64,000 nt of DNA from Pseudoalteromonas phenolica (GCF_001444405.1 NZ_CP013187.1:868001-932000), one strand, 5' to 3'. Counted from the stretch's first letter, positions 9,001 through 17,158 are shown. Program-made: numbers and translations. Notes: generated by a model not told the origin, from the sequence alone.

Positions 9001-9934
9001 GGCTGAAACGACTTATAAGATGCAAGCACTTCGTGATAACCCTGAGTGTGCTAAGCAAGAATTTGATGCGAAATTTGACGAAAAAGATCCTGGTCTTAAC
9101 GTAAAACTAAGCTTCGATCTAAACGAAGACATTGCAGCGCCTTTCATCGCAACAGGTGCTAAGCCTAAGATGGCAATCCTTCGTGAGCAAGGCGTTAACT
9201 CTCACGTTGAAATGGCAGCAGCATTTAACCGTGCAGGTTTTGCAGCGGTAGACGTACACATGAGTGACATCCTTGAAGGACGCCTAACGCTTGAAGAGTT
9301 CAAAGGCCTTGTAGCATGTGGTGGTTTCTCTTACGGTGACGTACTAGGTGCTGGTGAAGGTTGGGCTAAGTCAATCCTATTCAATGACATGGCACGCGAT
9401 CAGTTCCAAACATTCTTTGAGCGTCAAGACACGTTCAGCTTAGGTGTATGTAACGGCTGTCAGATGTTATCTACACTGAAAGAGCTTATCCCAGGCACTG
9501 AGCACTGGCCACGTTTTGTAACGAACAAGTCAGAGCGTTTTGAAGCACGTTTCAGCCTTGTTGAAGTACAAGAAAGCCCGTCAGTATTCTTCCAAGGTAT
9601 GGCAGGCTCTCGTATGCCAATCGCAGTATCTCACGGTGAAGGTCATGCTGAGTTTGCAAACGACGCAGCAGTGAAAGCAGCACTAGAGTCTGGCACAGTA
9701 GCCGTTCAGTACGTTGATAACTTTGGTAACCCGACTACGCAATACCCGAACAACCCGAATGGTTCTCCAGAAGGTATCACAGGTATTACATCAACAGACG
9801 GTCGCGCAACAGTAATGATGCCACATCCAGAGCGTGTATTCCGCGCAGTCGCTAACTCTTGGCACCCAGATGAGTGGAAAGAAGATAGCCCATGGATGCG
9901 CATGTTCCGTAACGCACGTAAGAATGTGGGTTAA
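6050..9934 (+). CDS. purL: phosphoribosylformylglycinamidine synthase
   Basis: 1294 aa, large single-chain PurL of gammaproteobacterial type, colinear with E. coli PurL (1295 aa). It converts FGAR plus glutamine and ATP to FGAM, the fourth step of purine synthesis. Visible parts are the N-terminal PurS-like domain (LRGAPALSDFKVQK), the linker, two AIRS-like ATPase halves (HNHPTAIAP and GGAAFNNEFGRP motifs; PVGKDSMSM) and a C-terminal class I glutamine amidotransferase with its nucleophile in LGVCNGCQ (near residue 1134) and the His/Glu of MMPHPERVFR. A three-codon Met-Lys-stop frame (6038-6046) lies inside the presumed ribosome-binding region, 3 nt before the ATG. Confidence 0.97.
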   Translation: MLILRGAPALSDFKVQKILKTCSDANLPVTGIYAEFMHFADLTAELSESELDKLNKLLKYGPTIAEHEPQGALILVTPRIGTISPWASKATDIANNCGLDKVHRVERGIAYYVEGELSAEQLNEVAKLVHDRMTESVHNSLEDAGQLFRVEEPRPMSSVDILGGGREALATANVEQGFALADDEIDYLVENFTKLGRNPNDIELFMFAQANSEHCRHKIFNAGWTIDGEEQPKSLFKMIKNTFETHPENVLSAYKDNAAVMKGSKAGRFFPNKEGEYSYNQENIEILMKVETHNHPTAIAPFSGASTGSGGEIRDEGATGRGSKPKAGLVGFTVSNLRIPGFEQPWETNFGKPGRIVDALDIMIDGPLGGAAFNNEFGRPNLLGYFRTYEEKVNSHNGEEVRGYHKPIMLAGGLGNIRTEHVQKGEIPVGAKLIALGGPAMNIGLGGGAASSMASGQSNEDLDFASVQRENPEMERRCQEVIDKCWQLGDENPIAFIHDVGAGGLSNAFPELVDDGGRGGKFQLRNIPNDEPGMAPHEIWCNESQERYVLAVAAEDFARFEEICKRERAQYAVIGEATEERHLTVADSHFDNNPVDLPLEVLLGKAPKMHRDVESKQVEGEALNTDSIDVEEAAKRLLRLPTIAEKTFLITIGDRTVTGLVARDQMVGPWQVPVANCAVTAAAFDTYHGEAMSMGERTPAALLNYGASARLAVAEALTNIAGANIGGLENIKLSANWMAAAGHPGEDAGLYEAVKAVGEELCPALGLTIPVGKDSMSMKTTWQDDGEDKAVTAPLSLVITAFGRVEDIRKTVTPQLRTDKGDSSLILVDLGAGQNRMGASSLAQVYKQLGDKTPDVDSPELLKGFYNAMQALVVDEKLLAYHDRSDGGLFTTVAEMAFAGRTGVTVNLDSLTGSDIEALYNEELGAVIQVRNDDLAAVEAILADNGLAAISHTIGALNTEDKVIFNRGGEAVLANTRTELRTIWAETTYKMQALRDNPECAKQEFDAKFDEKDPGLNVKLSFDLNEDIAAPFIATGAKPKMAILREQGVNSHVEMAAAFNRAGFAAVDVHMSDILEGRLTLEEFKGLVACGGFSYGDVLGAGEGWAKSILFNDMARDQFQTFFERQDTFSLGVCNGCQMLSTLKELIPGTEHWPRFVTNKSERFEARFSLVEVQESPSVFFQGMAGSRMPIAVSHGEGHAEFANDAAVKAALESGTVAVQYVDNFGNPTTQYPNNPNGSPEGITGITSTDGRATVMMPHPERVFRAVANSWHPDEWKEDSPWMRMFRNARKNVG

Positions 9935-9958
9935 TAGAGTGAATATGTAGCTCTAAAG

Positions 9959-9985
9959 AAAAGGTCACTTAGGTGGCCTTTTTTG
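9959..9985 (+). terminator. terminator after purL
   Basis: Six-bp stem GGTCAC / GTGGCC (one G-U) with flanking A/T pairing, a TTAG loop and a T run, 25 nt after the purL stop. Confidence 0.75.
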
Positions 9986-10118
9986 TTGCCTACAAAAAAT
10001 GAAATAGTATAGGCAAGGTATCTTTTATAATGGCCTACATCTGATTACATTTTTGCTGATACAAACATCGCAAAACTAGGTAAAATAATGGGGTCTAATT
10101 CTTATCACTCAGGGTGCT

Positions 10119-12680
10119 ATGTTTAAAAAGGGATTGCTTTGGGTAAGTGTATTTTTATTCACAGCCCTAATTTGTCTTTATGGATTTAGAAATACACTGG
10201 TTGCCAAAGTGGCTTCGCATTATTTAGGCGATGCCAATGTAGAGCTCAGTTGTATTGATTGGTCGCTTACTGGGCTTCGTTCTATCAGGGTTGAGCGGGC
10301 ATGTATTGAACATTCTACTGCGTCTATTGAATTAATAAATGCAGACATTAACCTGTCAAATGTTGTTTTAGCAGAATTGAATGTTGCGCTAAAGCAAGTA
10401 ACAGAGACAAGCGCTGAAACGCCTCACCTTAAGTCTCTTAATCTTGTATTACCTGACACTCGTCCATTGTTAAATATCAAAAGAATTCGCTTGTCAGGTT
10501 CTCCATTAATAAAGCCTGTAACAATGAGCCTTATTGAACCAAGCCTCAATCAGTTTGAAATAAATGGTGATCTCATTGGCCAACTTACCATATTTAAAAA
10601 TAAGCTAGCACTTAATCAAATTTCATTAGAAAGTAACGTAATACAAGCTTTTAAACCTGAACAAGTAAAGATGTTAGCAGGTTCGATGAACGCAGTATTT
10701 GACGGCCTACAATTACAATTTGATGGTGAGATTGAAGTGCAAGCTGAACACCATTTACCAGAGTGTGCGATGTCAGCAAATGTGCAAGGTGATATTAGCG
10801 GTGAAATAGATTTATTGAATCGAGAGGCTGTCGCAGATTTTAACCAGCTTACTAATACAGTAAAGACTCTCTCGTGTTTTGAGGCACTTCAAGCACATTT
10901 GCCACAGGGGATTCAAGCTACTGACTTTATAGCCGATCAAGTTACTGTACAATTACCTAGTGTGTTGTCAGTACGTAATAATCTCTTGTCGACTGACCGT
11001 GTCATTCTCTCAAACGGCGAGCTAACTCAGGTTCAATTAGAAAATCTAGAAGCCAAAATATTTACTCAGGATTTTAAGTCTCAATTTAGTTTAAAGCATC
11101 AAACTGCATTAATTGGCACATTACAGCTAGATGGGCCTGTCGATATCAGAGATGAAGCGTTTCAAAGCCAAATATCGATTAGTTTAATTCAACCTAATGT
11201 GCCTACTTTTTTAATTGATAACTCACCTATAAAACAAGCGAATATAAAGCTTGATTCAAACCTTGATGTGAAAGGCAAGCTTGGCGGCGACATGTCATTT
11301 AAATCGAGTAACCAGCTTGAACTTCTAAAAGCAGAATTTATCGACGGCCAAGGACAAGCACTTAAACTACCCAAGGTAACACTTAATTTGGATGTAGAGG
11401 GCGACCTTTCAGAGCGTATAAATGCGATAGCGGATGGAGAATTGTCACTTTTATCGTTCAATCACCCTTTGCTACAGGGGCGAGATCTTAAAGCAAAATG
11501 GCAGTCAAAGCTCATCGATGACGCGATTCAATTTGACGCTGACTGGCAGTTAAAAGGCATTAAGCAAGCCGATAATCAAATTCAAGGTATACAACAAAGC
11601 TTGAATTTAAAAGGCAGTATGCAAGATTTTATGAATTCTAGTGTGCTCGCGGTGACAACACACCTTGATGCGATTGCAACTCCAGAACTGCTCGTAGTAG
11701 ATATGAATATCACTTCTCAAGTTAATTTTAATGAAGGTATACGTTTTGAGCATGATATTGATGTGCTCGACATGAATCTATCGTTTCGCCATGAATTAAC
11801 GAATAAAGCGCAGCCTTTTCAGCTTGTTATGATTGAACAAGACCTTACCGGTTTACAGCCAGTTTTGGAGGAAATTGCGCCAAAATTAAAAATAGAAACG
11901 GGTAGTACCAGCGTTGTGGCAAGTGGTGACTTAGTGTCACAGAATGTTGATTTTGATGTGCAATTTGGCGCATCTGCCTTGTTTGATACGCATTATATAA
12001 GTAATGCATCAGGCAAAATTACGGGGCAGGTCAATTCAGGTGTGATTAATATTCCAAAAACTACAGTGACAATTGACGAGTTTCGTTCAGGTGCGGTGCT
12101 CACAAACATAACCGCAGATCTTCAGGCTAAAGATAATCAGGCGTGGTTGAGTAGTATTACCGCAGAGGCGTTTGATGGTTTACTTACAGCGGATAAATTC
12201 CGACTCACAAAAGCGCCACAACGCATTGAAGCAAAAGCTGAAAACTTAGACTTGGCAATTTTAGCTAAAGCGGGTCGCGAAGCGGGCGTTGAGCTCATTG
12301 GGCGAGTGTCGGGTGAATTGCCTATTGAAGTGCGCGATGGCAAAGTGAGTATCACTGAAGGTAAACTTTACAATTTAGGTATGGGCATGTTGAGTGTGTC
12401 AGAAAATGCATCAGTGAATGCACTCAAAGCTCAACAGCCGCAATTGAAGACGGTGATTGGTTTACTGGATAATTTAGATATAGATACGCTGCACAGTGAT
12501 GTGGCATTAACAGAAGACGGCTGGTTAACATTGGGTGTGAATATTAAGGGTGAAAATAAAAGCCAAGCACAGCCAGTGAACTTTAATTACACGCATCATG
12601 AAAACATTTACACCTTATTTAAGGCGTTACGATTGAATGATGAAATTAGTCAACAAGTAGAGAAAGCTTTAACTCAATAG
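10119..12680 (+). CDS. ydbH: YdbH family AsmA-like intermembrane lipid transport protein
   Basis: 853 aa. An N-terminal membrane anchor (residues about 5-25) is followed by a long, repetitive beta-rich periplasmic region ending in a DctA/YdbH-like segment. Identification rests on overall character and the diagnostic neighbours: ynbE and ydbL follow within 10 bp each, as in E. coli. In E. coli YdbH is one of three redundant AsmA-like proteins (with TamB and YhdP) that bridge the inner and outer membranes and carry phospholipids outward. An AGGGTG ribosome site precedes the ATG. Direct sequence similarity is low in this family, so the context carries the call. Confidence 0.85.
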   Translation: MFKKGLLWVSVFLFTALICLYGFRNTLVAKVASHYLGDANVELSCIDWSLTGLRSIRVERACIEHSTASIELINADINLSNVVLAELNVALKQVTETSAETPHLKSLNLVLPDTRPLLNIKRIRLSGSPLIKPVTMSLIEPSLNQFEINGDLIGQLTIFKNKLALNQISLESNVIQAFKPEQVKMLAGSMNAVFDGLQLQFDGEIEVQAEHHLPECAMSANVQGDISGEIDLLNREAVADFNQLTNTVKTLSCFEALQAHLPQGIQATDFIADQVTVQLPSVLSVRNNLLSTDRVILSNGELTQVQLENLEAKIFTQDFKSQFSLKHQTALIGTLQLDGPVDIRDEAFQSQISISLIQPNVPTFLIDNSPIKQANIKLDSNLDVKGKLGGDMSFKSSNQLELLKAEFIDGQGQALKLPKVTLNLDVEGDLSERINAIADGELSLLSFNHPLLQGRDLKAKWQSKLIDDAIQFDADWQLKGIKQADNQIQGIQQSLNLKGSMQDFMNSSVLAVTTHLDAIATPELLVVDMNITSQVNFNEGIRFEHDIDVLDMNLSFRHELTNKAQPFQLVMIEQDLTGLQPVLEEIAPKLKIETGSTSVVASGDLVSQNVDFDVQFGASALFDTHYISNASGKITGQVNSGVINIPKTTVTIDEFRSGAVLTNITADLQAKDNQAWLSSITAEAFDGLLTADKFRLTKAPQRIEAKAENLDLAILAKAGREAGVELIGRVSGELPIEVRDGKVSITEGKLYNLGMGMLSVSENASVNALKAQQPQLKTVIGLLDNLDIDTLHSDVALTEDGWLTLGVNIKGENKSQAQPVNFNYTHHENIYTLFKALRLNDEISQQVEKALTQ

Positions 12681-12689
12681 GGGAACACC

Positions 12690-12869
12690 ATGAAGTGGAT
12701 AGCGGCTTTATTCAGTGCCTTAGTGCTTATGGGATGTACGCACAAGGTACAAGTAGAAACCAAAGAACCAATCACCATTAATTTGAATGTAAAAGTAGAT
12801 CATGAGATCCGAGTAAAAGTAGATAAAGAGCTAGATGACTTATTTAGCGATGACAGTGAGTTATTCTAA
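12690..12869 (+). CDS. ynbE: YnbE family outer-membrane lipoprotein
   Basis: 59 aa, starting MKWIAALFSALVLMGCTHKV. The lipobox LMGC gives acylated C16. The KEPITINLNVKVDHEI segment and the ELF-type C-terminus match E. coli YnbE closely. In E. coli YnbE is an outer-membrane partner that docks the YdbH bridge. The ATG lies 9 nt after the ydbH stop, preceded by GGGGAACACC. It reads into the ydbL ribosome site: its stop codon overlaps the AAGGAG of the next gene, indicating translational coupling. Confidence 0.93.
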   Translation: MKWIAALFSALVLMGCTHKVQVETKEPITINLNVKVDHEIRVKVDKELDDLFSDDSELF

Positions 12870-12879
12870 GGAGAATGTT

Positions 12880-13200
12880 ATGAAAAAGAGTGTATTTTTA
12901 TTGCCAATTTTAGCCTTAAGTTTTGCCTTTTCAGCTTTCGCATTAGATTTAACTGCGGCCAAATCTCAAGGGCTGGTAGGTGAAACTGCATCGGGTTATT
13001 TAGCTACAGTTAAAAACAGTGCTGATGCAAAAAGCTTGGTTGATTCAATTAATGCTAAACGTAAAGCAAAGTATGAGCAGCTAGCGAAAAAGCATGGTAT
13101 TACCTTAGCGCAGGTGGAACAACAAGCTGGCAAAAAAGCATTGCAAAAAACAGCCAAAGGCCACTTTGTAAAAGTAAATGGTAAGTGGGTTAAGAAGTAA
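12880..13200 (+). CDS. ydbL: YdbL family (DUF1318) periplasmic protein
   Basis: 106 aa with a Sec signal peptide (cleavage probably after AFA, about residue 20) and the DUF1318 pattern: AKSQGLVGETASGYLA near the mature N-terminus, INAKRKAKYEQLAKKHG in the middle, and a GKWVKK end like the GKWLRK of E. coli YdbL. An AAGGAGAATGTT ribosome site fixes the start at 12880; an upstream in-frame TTG at 12835 falls inside ynbE and is rejected. In E. coli YdbL modulates the YdbH-YnbE complex. Third gene of the operon. Confidence 0.92.
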   Translation: MKKSVFLLPILALSFAFSAFALDLTAAKSQGLVGETASGYLATVKNSADAKSLVDSINAKRKAKYEQLAKKHGITLAQVEQQAGKKALQKTAKGHFVKVNGKWVKK

Positions 13201-13207
13201 TAGCCTG

Positions 13208-13254
13208 AAAGCTAAAAGCTAAAAGCTAAAAGCTAAAAGCTAAAAGCTAAAAGC
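13208..13254. repeat. heptanucleotide tandem repeat
   Basis: About 6.7 perfect copies of a 7-bp unit (AAAGCTA) between the ydbL stop and its terminator. The unit contains the AGCT palindrome. The last copy merges into the left arm of the terminator. It is non-coding and its copy number probably varies by slippage. Confidence 0.9.
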
Positions 13255-13290
13255 ACAGTGAGTAAATAAAATACTCGCCCTGTGCTTTTT
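13249..13290 (+). terminator. terminator of the ydbH-ynbE-ydbL operon
   Basis: Ten-bp stem AAAAGCACAG / CTGTGCTTTT with an inner GAGTA / TACTC stem, followed by a T run. Confidence 0.8.
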
Positions 13291-13389
13291 TATTGCTTAA
13301 ATTTTATTTATTCAAACTATTTTCAAAACCGCTGCGACTAACCTTTCAAATACTAATTAACAATGACATCAACAGGAAAGGTGACTGCC

Positions 13390-13935
13390 ATGAAAATTCA
13401 AGCCCTCATAACCGTATTAAGCAGCGCAGTTTTAACAGCATGTGTTGCTGCCAATGCTGCACCAGAGAAACAAGCAGACTCAGACTACCGCATCCAAGTA
13501 TTTAAAGACTGTGAAAAAGTAAAAGATATGCCTATGTCTGACTCACAGATTTCTGCCTATCAGGCACTGCAAAATATCGAAGATACAATGACACGGCTTG
13601 AAAAGCCCGTACGCGATATGGATGAAGAGCTAGAAGTGTATCAAGAACAGTTAGAAGAGCTTGCTGATGCGGTGACCTATGAAGATGACAATGTGCTAAA
13701 AATAGATAAGCAGAAGTTAAGAGAGCAAAAGCTGTTAGCACGAAAAATAGAGCAAATAGTAAGACATCATGAAGCTGATATTCGTGCAATTGAGAAAGAA
13801 GCGAGAAGAATTGAAGCGGCGTCAATGCGTTTTGAACGCGCAATAAAACCGAGTCTTGAAGGCTTAGAACATGATCAAGTACAAATTATTAATCGCAAGA
13901 CAGCAAAGCCTTATAGATGTTACCAACATGGCTAA
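13390..13935 (+). CDS. exported coiled-coil protein, unknown function
   Basis: 181 aa. The N-terminus is a signal sequence that could be read either as a lipoprotein signal (LTAC, C18) or as a Sec signal cut after AANA. The rest is almost wholly charged helix: residues about 60-165 are rich in Glu, Lys, Arg and Leu with heptad spacing (EELEVYQEQLEELAD; KIEQIVRHHEADIRAIEKEA), so it should form a coiled coil. Two Cys flank the helical part. I recognise no named family. AGGAAAGG lies before the ATG at 13390, so the longer upstream start at 13363 is not needed. Single gene with a terminator behind it. Confidence 0.75.
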   Translation: MKIQALITVLSSAVLTACVAANAAPEKQADSDYRIQVFKDCEKVKDMPMSDSQISAYQALQNIEDTMTRLEKPVRDMDEELEVYQEQLEELADAVTYEDDNVLKIDKQKLREQKLLARKIEQIVRHHEADIRAIEKEARRIEAASMRFERAIKPSLEGLEHDQVQIINRKTAKPYRCYQHG

Positions 13936-13959
13936 ATAGCAAGGTATTTTCACAATAAG

Positions 13960-13991
13960 AAAAGGCCTTAAAAGTTAATTTAAGGCCTTTT
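13960..13991. terminator. bidirectional terminator
   Basis: Twelve-bp stem AAAAGGCCTTAA / TTAAGGCCTTTT with an 8-nt loop, between the convergent coiled-coil gene (+) and the DUF3103-like gene (-). Confidence 0.8.
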
Positions 13992-14054
13992 GCTGTTAGG
14001 GCAGGGAGTCTAGCTGCTAGTTTTAAAACTTATGTTTTTAAGCTTACTTATGCT

Positions 14055-15230
14055 TTAATTTCTAGCGTCAATTGTTAGTGGGGTTAAGGTAATTTTTGCA
14101 TTGTTGCTTGCGCCCATATGGTTGCTATAAGTTTGGCCCTCAAATAGTGTATAAAATACATCTAGGTAATCGTCATCATTACTAAACCAGTGGCTTGGCA
14201 TAGCTTTGATTAACTGATTAGTTAATTGCGGAATAATCGCATAACCTTGTACATTCGGTTCTGGTATTGCGCGCATTACTTGCGTAACAATATCTAAAAA
14301 CGTCGTCGCCAAGTCTTGATAGTTAGTATTGTCATCTTGCTCCATCAACAAGACATCGGCAGCCTGCCAGCGGTAGCGCTCCCAATGGATCAGAATTTGG
14401 TTTGGTGTATAGTCAGTGCCATCATGATCTAGGTATGGCATATCGACGATGTCTAAGATTGGCTCATCACGAGATGGACTTACGCCAGTCACCACCGCAT
14501 AGACTTCTGCTTTACCAGAGATCCAAGGCTCTTCATCATCATTCAAACGAATCCTATCGAGCTTTGATGTTGAGATAGCTGACGTCTGCACAGTTTGCTG
14601 TGTCATAAACTCCGTATCAGGCTGGCTACGTGCTTCCTTAAAAATAGACTGCATAACAGCAAGGCCTTCTTTTTTAACTTGTTGGCCGTCTAATTCTAAG
14701 ATCAGAACAGGTTGAGAAGGCATAGTATGCGCATCTAGCAAATGTACATTGCCTTGGGCGTCAAATGCTTCAATGTATATCCAATCTTTATCATCGCCTT
14801 TAGGTGCAAAAGCAATAAGGGGTTGTTGGCCATCTTGCCATTGCTCAAGCATCTTTTCAGAAGCAAGTCTAAGCTGGTACAAGTTAGAACTTTCTTGCTC
14901 CAGGCCTTTTAGAGAACGCGTGCGAACGTTGGCCGTTTGCATCAACTGCCGATTATCTTGAGTTAAATTTAGAGTATTTAATTTTGCGGTGTGATTTTTA
15001 TTAAGCATGTTTAACCAATGCTTATTGTGCGTGTCTAAATCTCTCGCGACATTGCTTGCCATGACGCGTTTTATATCGGTTACTTGCATTGCGCTACTGT
15101 TGTACTGGTCAATCATGTCGAGTTCGGGGTGTGGAGAGAGTGTGCTTGTTGTTTTTACTAGGTCTGCTGAAAAGCTTGAAAAGCTTGCCAATAACGAGCC
15201 CATTAAGGCTGATTTAATTAAGTGATTCAT
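14055..15230 (-). CDS. DUF3103-like secreted protein
   Basis: 391 aa with a Sec signal peptide (MNHLIKSALMGSLLASFSSFSA). The length and the middle and C-terminal segments (GKAEVYAVVTGVSPSRDEP; ADVLLMEQDDNT; NHMGASNNAKITLTPL) look like the DUF3103 family that I associate with Vibrio and Pseudoalteromonas; this is from memory. Many acidic residues and few Cys suit an extracellular or periplasmic protein of a marine bacterium. AAGGAAA lies 6 nt before the ATG. It is divergent from the NLP gene, sharing a 257-bp AT-rich promoter region. Function unknown. Confidence 0.65.
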   Translation of the reverse strand: MNHLIKSALMGSLLASFSSFSADLVKTTSTLSPHPELDMIDQYNSSAMQVTDIKRVMASNVARDLDTHNKHWLNMLNKNHTAKLNTLNLTQDNRQLMQTANVRTRSLKGLEQESSNLYQLRLASEKMLEQWQDGQQPLIAFAPKGDDKDWIYIEAFDAQGNVHLLDAHTMPSQPVLILELDGQQVKKEGLAVMQSIFKEARSQPDTEFMTQQTVQTSAISTSKLDRIRLNDDEEPWISGKAEVYAVVTGVSPSRDEPILDIVDMPYLDHDGTDYTPNQILIHWERYRWQAADVLLMEQDDNTNYQDLATTFLDIVTQVMRAIPEPNVQGYAIIPQLTNQLIKAMPSHWFSNDDDYLDVFYTLFEGQTYSNHMGASNNAKITLTPLTIDARN

Positions 15231-15487
15231 AAGATTTCCTTGAAATAATCCGTGTCTATGTTGTTCACAGCACCCATTGAGGTGTAACGATAAAATAGAG
15301 TAACAGCTTTACATCGTCAATTTATTTATAACATTTATTTTACAATCTGGTGTTTTAGGAATAAGAGGCTAGACGGAGTCCCTAATAAAAATAGGGTTTT
15401 AGTATCAAATTCTGAATTGATAAAATAAATTTCAAATGTAACAAAAGTGTTGTATTTTCATTTTGGATTTATTTAAGGACAATCATT

Positions 15488-16300
15488 ATGACAACACCAA
15501 AGACATTTCTGTTATTCAGCGTAAGCCTCACTATGACTTGTGCGTTAAGTTCAACCAATCTCTTGGCAAATGACTTTGCCGCTTTAGATGAAGCATTACC
15601 CCCTTCGTACGTTATCAATGGTACAGAACCTATCTTCGATTTTGATGGTGATGGTTGCTTGCCGAGCGCAGGTATAAGCCGTACCGGGCAGCAAAATGCC
15701 GGGTTGAAAACATCAGGCAGTTTAGGCGGAAACTGCCGAGATACTTGGTTTCTTAATACCTCTAATACCGTACACCGTTATGCGTGTAAAGATACCCAAA
15801 GTGGGCAGTATTGCGCGCATTTCTATGCACTTTATTTTAAAAAAGATCAGGTATTTTCATACTTTGGAGGAGGGCATCGTCATGATTGGGAATATGCAGC
15901 TGTATGGACCAAAGATGGATTAGTGACGCACGGAAGTTACAGTGCGCATGGAGACTTATTTACTAAGCCCGCATCTGAACTGCCTATGGAAAATGGCCAT
16001 TTAAAAGTTGTTTATCACAAAGATGGCATTTTGACTCATGCACTTCGATTTGCCAAAAGCAACGAAATTGCTGAAACAGCATACAATCGCTTCGTAACGC
16101 CACCAATTATTAGTTGGTACGAAATGCAGGGGGACGGGATTGATAATCAGGGACTTCGAGATAAGCTGAATCAGTATGACTATGATTCAGCAACTTTGCC
16201 TGTAAAAGACAGTCGTTTTTTATATAACTTAAACCGTTTTAAACCTGAAGGTTATCCTATATTTACAGAACAAGATGCGCTGAGCTCTAAACAAAAGTAA
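15488..16300 (+). CDS. NPP1/Nep1-like (NLP) family secreted protein
   Basis: 270 aa. A signal peptide (cleavage about residue 28, LLA-ND) is followed by an NPP1 domain. The diagnostic heptapeptide GHRHDWE is intact at residues 129-135, followed by YAAVW. In NLPs this segment binds Mg2+/Ca2+ in an actinoporin-like fold that permeabilises membranes; plant-active members bind inositol phosphoceramides. There are four Cys in the mature part (C57, C83, C100, C109), enough for two disulfides. An AAGGA site lies 8 nt before the ATG. The target in a marine setting (algae, fungi, protists) is unknown; not all NLPs are cytolytic. Converges on the RiPP-like gene. Confidence 0.88.
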   Translation: MTTPKTFLLFSVSLTMTCALSSTNLLANDFAALDEALPPSYVINGTEPIFDFDGDGCLPSAGISRTGQQNAGLKTSGSLGGNCRDTWFLNTSNTVHRYACKDTQSGQYCAHFYALYFKKDQVFSYFGGGHRHDWEYAAVWTKDGLVTHGSYSAHGDLFTKPASELPMENGHLKVVYHKDGILTHALRFAKSNEIAETAYNRFVTPPIISWYEMQGDGIDNQGLRDKLNQYDYDSATLPVKDSRFLYNLNRFKPEGYPIFTEQDALSSKQK

Positions 16301-16311
16301 TTTGATCATAA

Positions 16312-16338
16312 GAAAGGGAAGCGTGTTGCTTCCCTTTC
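16312..16338. terminator. bidirectional terminator between the NLP and RiPP-like genes
   Basis: Perfect 11-bp stem GAAAGGGAAGC / GCTTCCCTTTC with a 5-nt loop, in the 41-bp gap between the convergent genes. Confidence 0.8.
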
Positions 16339-16341
16339 GTA

Positions 16342-16551
16342 CTAATATTGTCTCATACATATTTCATCGATTGCTGAATAACAATTTCTTCCTGTGGGAC
16401 AGCCTAAGAATGCTGCGGTATCACACCCTAAGGAGTAACAATCCCCTTGAGTTGCAGTACCCCCAGCTACTTGAGGTGTTTGATTATTCGCAATTGTTTT
16501 TGCATCTGTATTTAGTTGTTTCATGGTTTTCTTTTGTAACTTAATTTTCAT
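16342..16551 (-). CDS. RiPP-like precursor peptide with GG leader and Cys-rich core
   Basis: 69 aa. Residues 1-31 look like a leader: a Lys-rich start (MKIKLQKKTMKQLN), a polar stretch, then QTPQVAGG with the double glycine at 30-31. The remaining 38 residues form a putative core with five Cys (38, 43, 51, 57, 65), several Gly, few charges and no long hydrophobic run. The KLxKKTxKxL opening and VAGG end resemble leaders of class I lanthipeptide-like precursors; this is by eye. AAGGA lies about 8 nt before the ATG. No LanB/LanC/LanM, radical SAM, YcaO or C39-peptidase transporter is in the window. It could instead be an unmodified bacteriocin or a disulfide-rich peptide. Confidence 0.7.
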   Translation of the reverse strand: MKIKLQKKTMKQLNTDAKTIANNQTPQVAGGTATQGDCYSLGCDTAAFLGCPTGRNCYSAIDEICMRQY

Positions 16552-16639
16552 CTTATTTTCCTTGTTTTAATCAAGCTTGTTTACTATGTCATCTAAATTG
16601 GTATATGTAAATTTAATGTTATAATTTGTGCTTTTGTCC

Positions 16640-17158
16640 TTAGAAGGTATGATCTGAATATGTACCATCAAGCGTAAATATTTGCTTTGAGTTGCTACCT
16701 TTTTCTGTTGTAGTAATGGTTAACTTTTCATTTTGAGATAAGCTATTTAACAGTGATGTATGTATAGAAACCTCATTATTAAAAGGGAGTAAGAACTTAC
16801 CGATGACAACAATTTGCTCAATTTGATTGTTGTTCACATCATGGCTTCGCTGTGGTGCTAGCATTGCACCGCTTAAAAACGTTTTTTGGTTATTACTTTT
16901 TAAATATAATGAATCAGTAATATATTTAATCATTGCTTTTTGCTGAGACTTAATTTCCTTGAAAGTAAGTGCTTTGTCGCTGTTCTTATCAAAGTGGGTG
17001 AAAGCTGATACAGGCAAAGACAAAACTAAATACCCTCCAGATGGATCGAAATTTAACGTGCCTTTGTTAGGTGCCATCAAATGAGCTTGAATGTTATTGC
17101 TAAAAGCACTCAGTAAAATTCCAATGAGTGCAAAGCACAATTTGAGTTTCATAGTCAT
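16640..17158 (-). CDS. secreted EF-hand protein
   Basis: 172 aa. A signal peptide (cut after IQA, about residue 25) precedes a canonical EF-hand loop at residues 57-68: D57, N59, D61, T65 and E68 at positions 1, 3, 5, 9 and 12 (DKNSDKALTFKE). The rest is predicted beta-rich and unrecognised. AGAGG lies 6 nt before the ATG at 17158. It begins 10 nt after the YHYH gene ends, so the two are surely cotranscribed; the RiPP-like gene follows after 88 nt. Calcium binding is likely; role unknown. Confidence 0.75.
   Translation of the reverse strand: MTMKLKLCFALIGILLSAFSNNIQAHLMAPNKGTLNFDPSGGYLVLSLPVSAFTHFDKNSDKALTFKEIKSQQKAMIKYITDSLYLKSNNQKTFLSGAMLAPQRSHDVNNNQIEQIVVIGKFLLPFNNEVSIHTSLLNSLSQNEKLTITTTEKGSNSKQIFTLDGTYSDHTF

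Noticed and set aside
13208..13254. CRISPR array
   Set aside because: Seven-base units without spacers; a simple tandem repeat.
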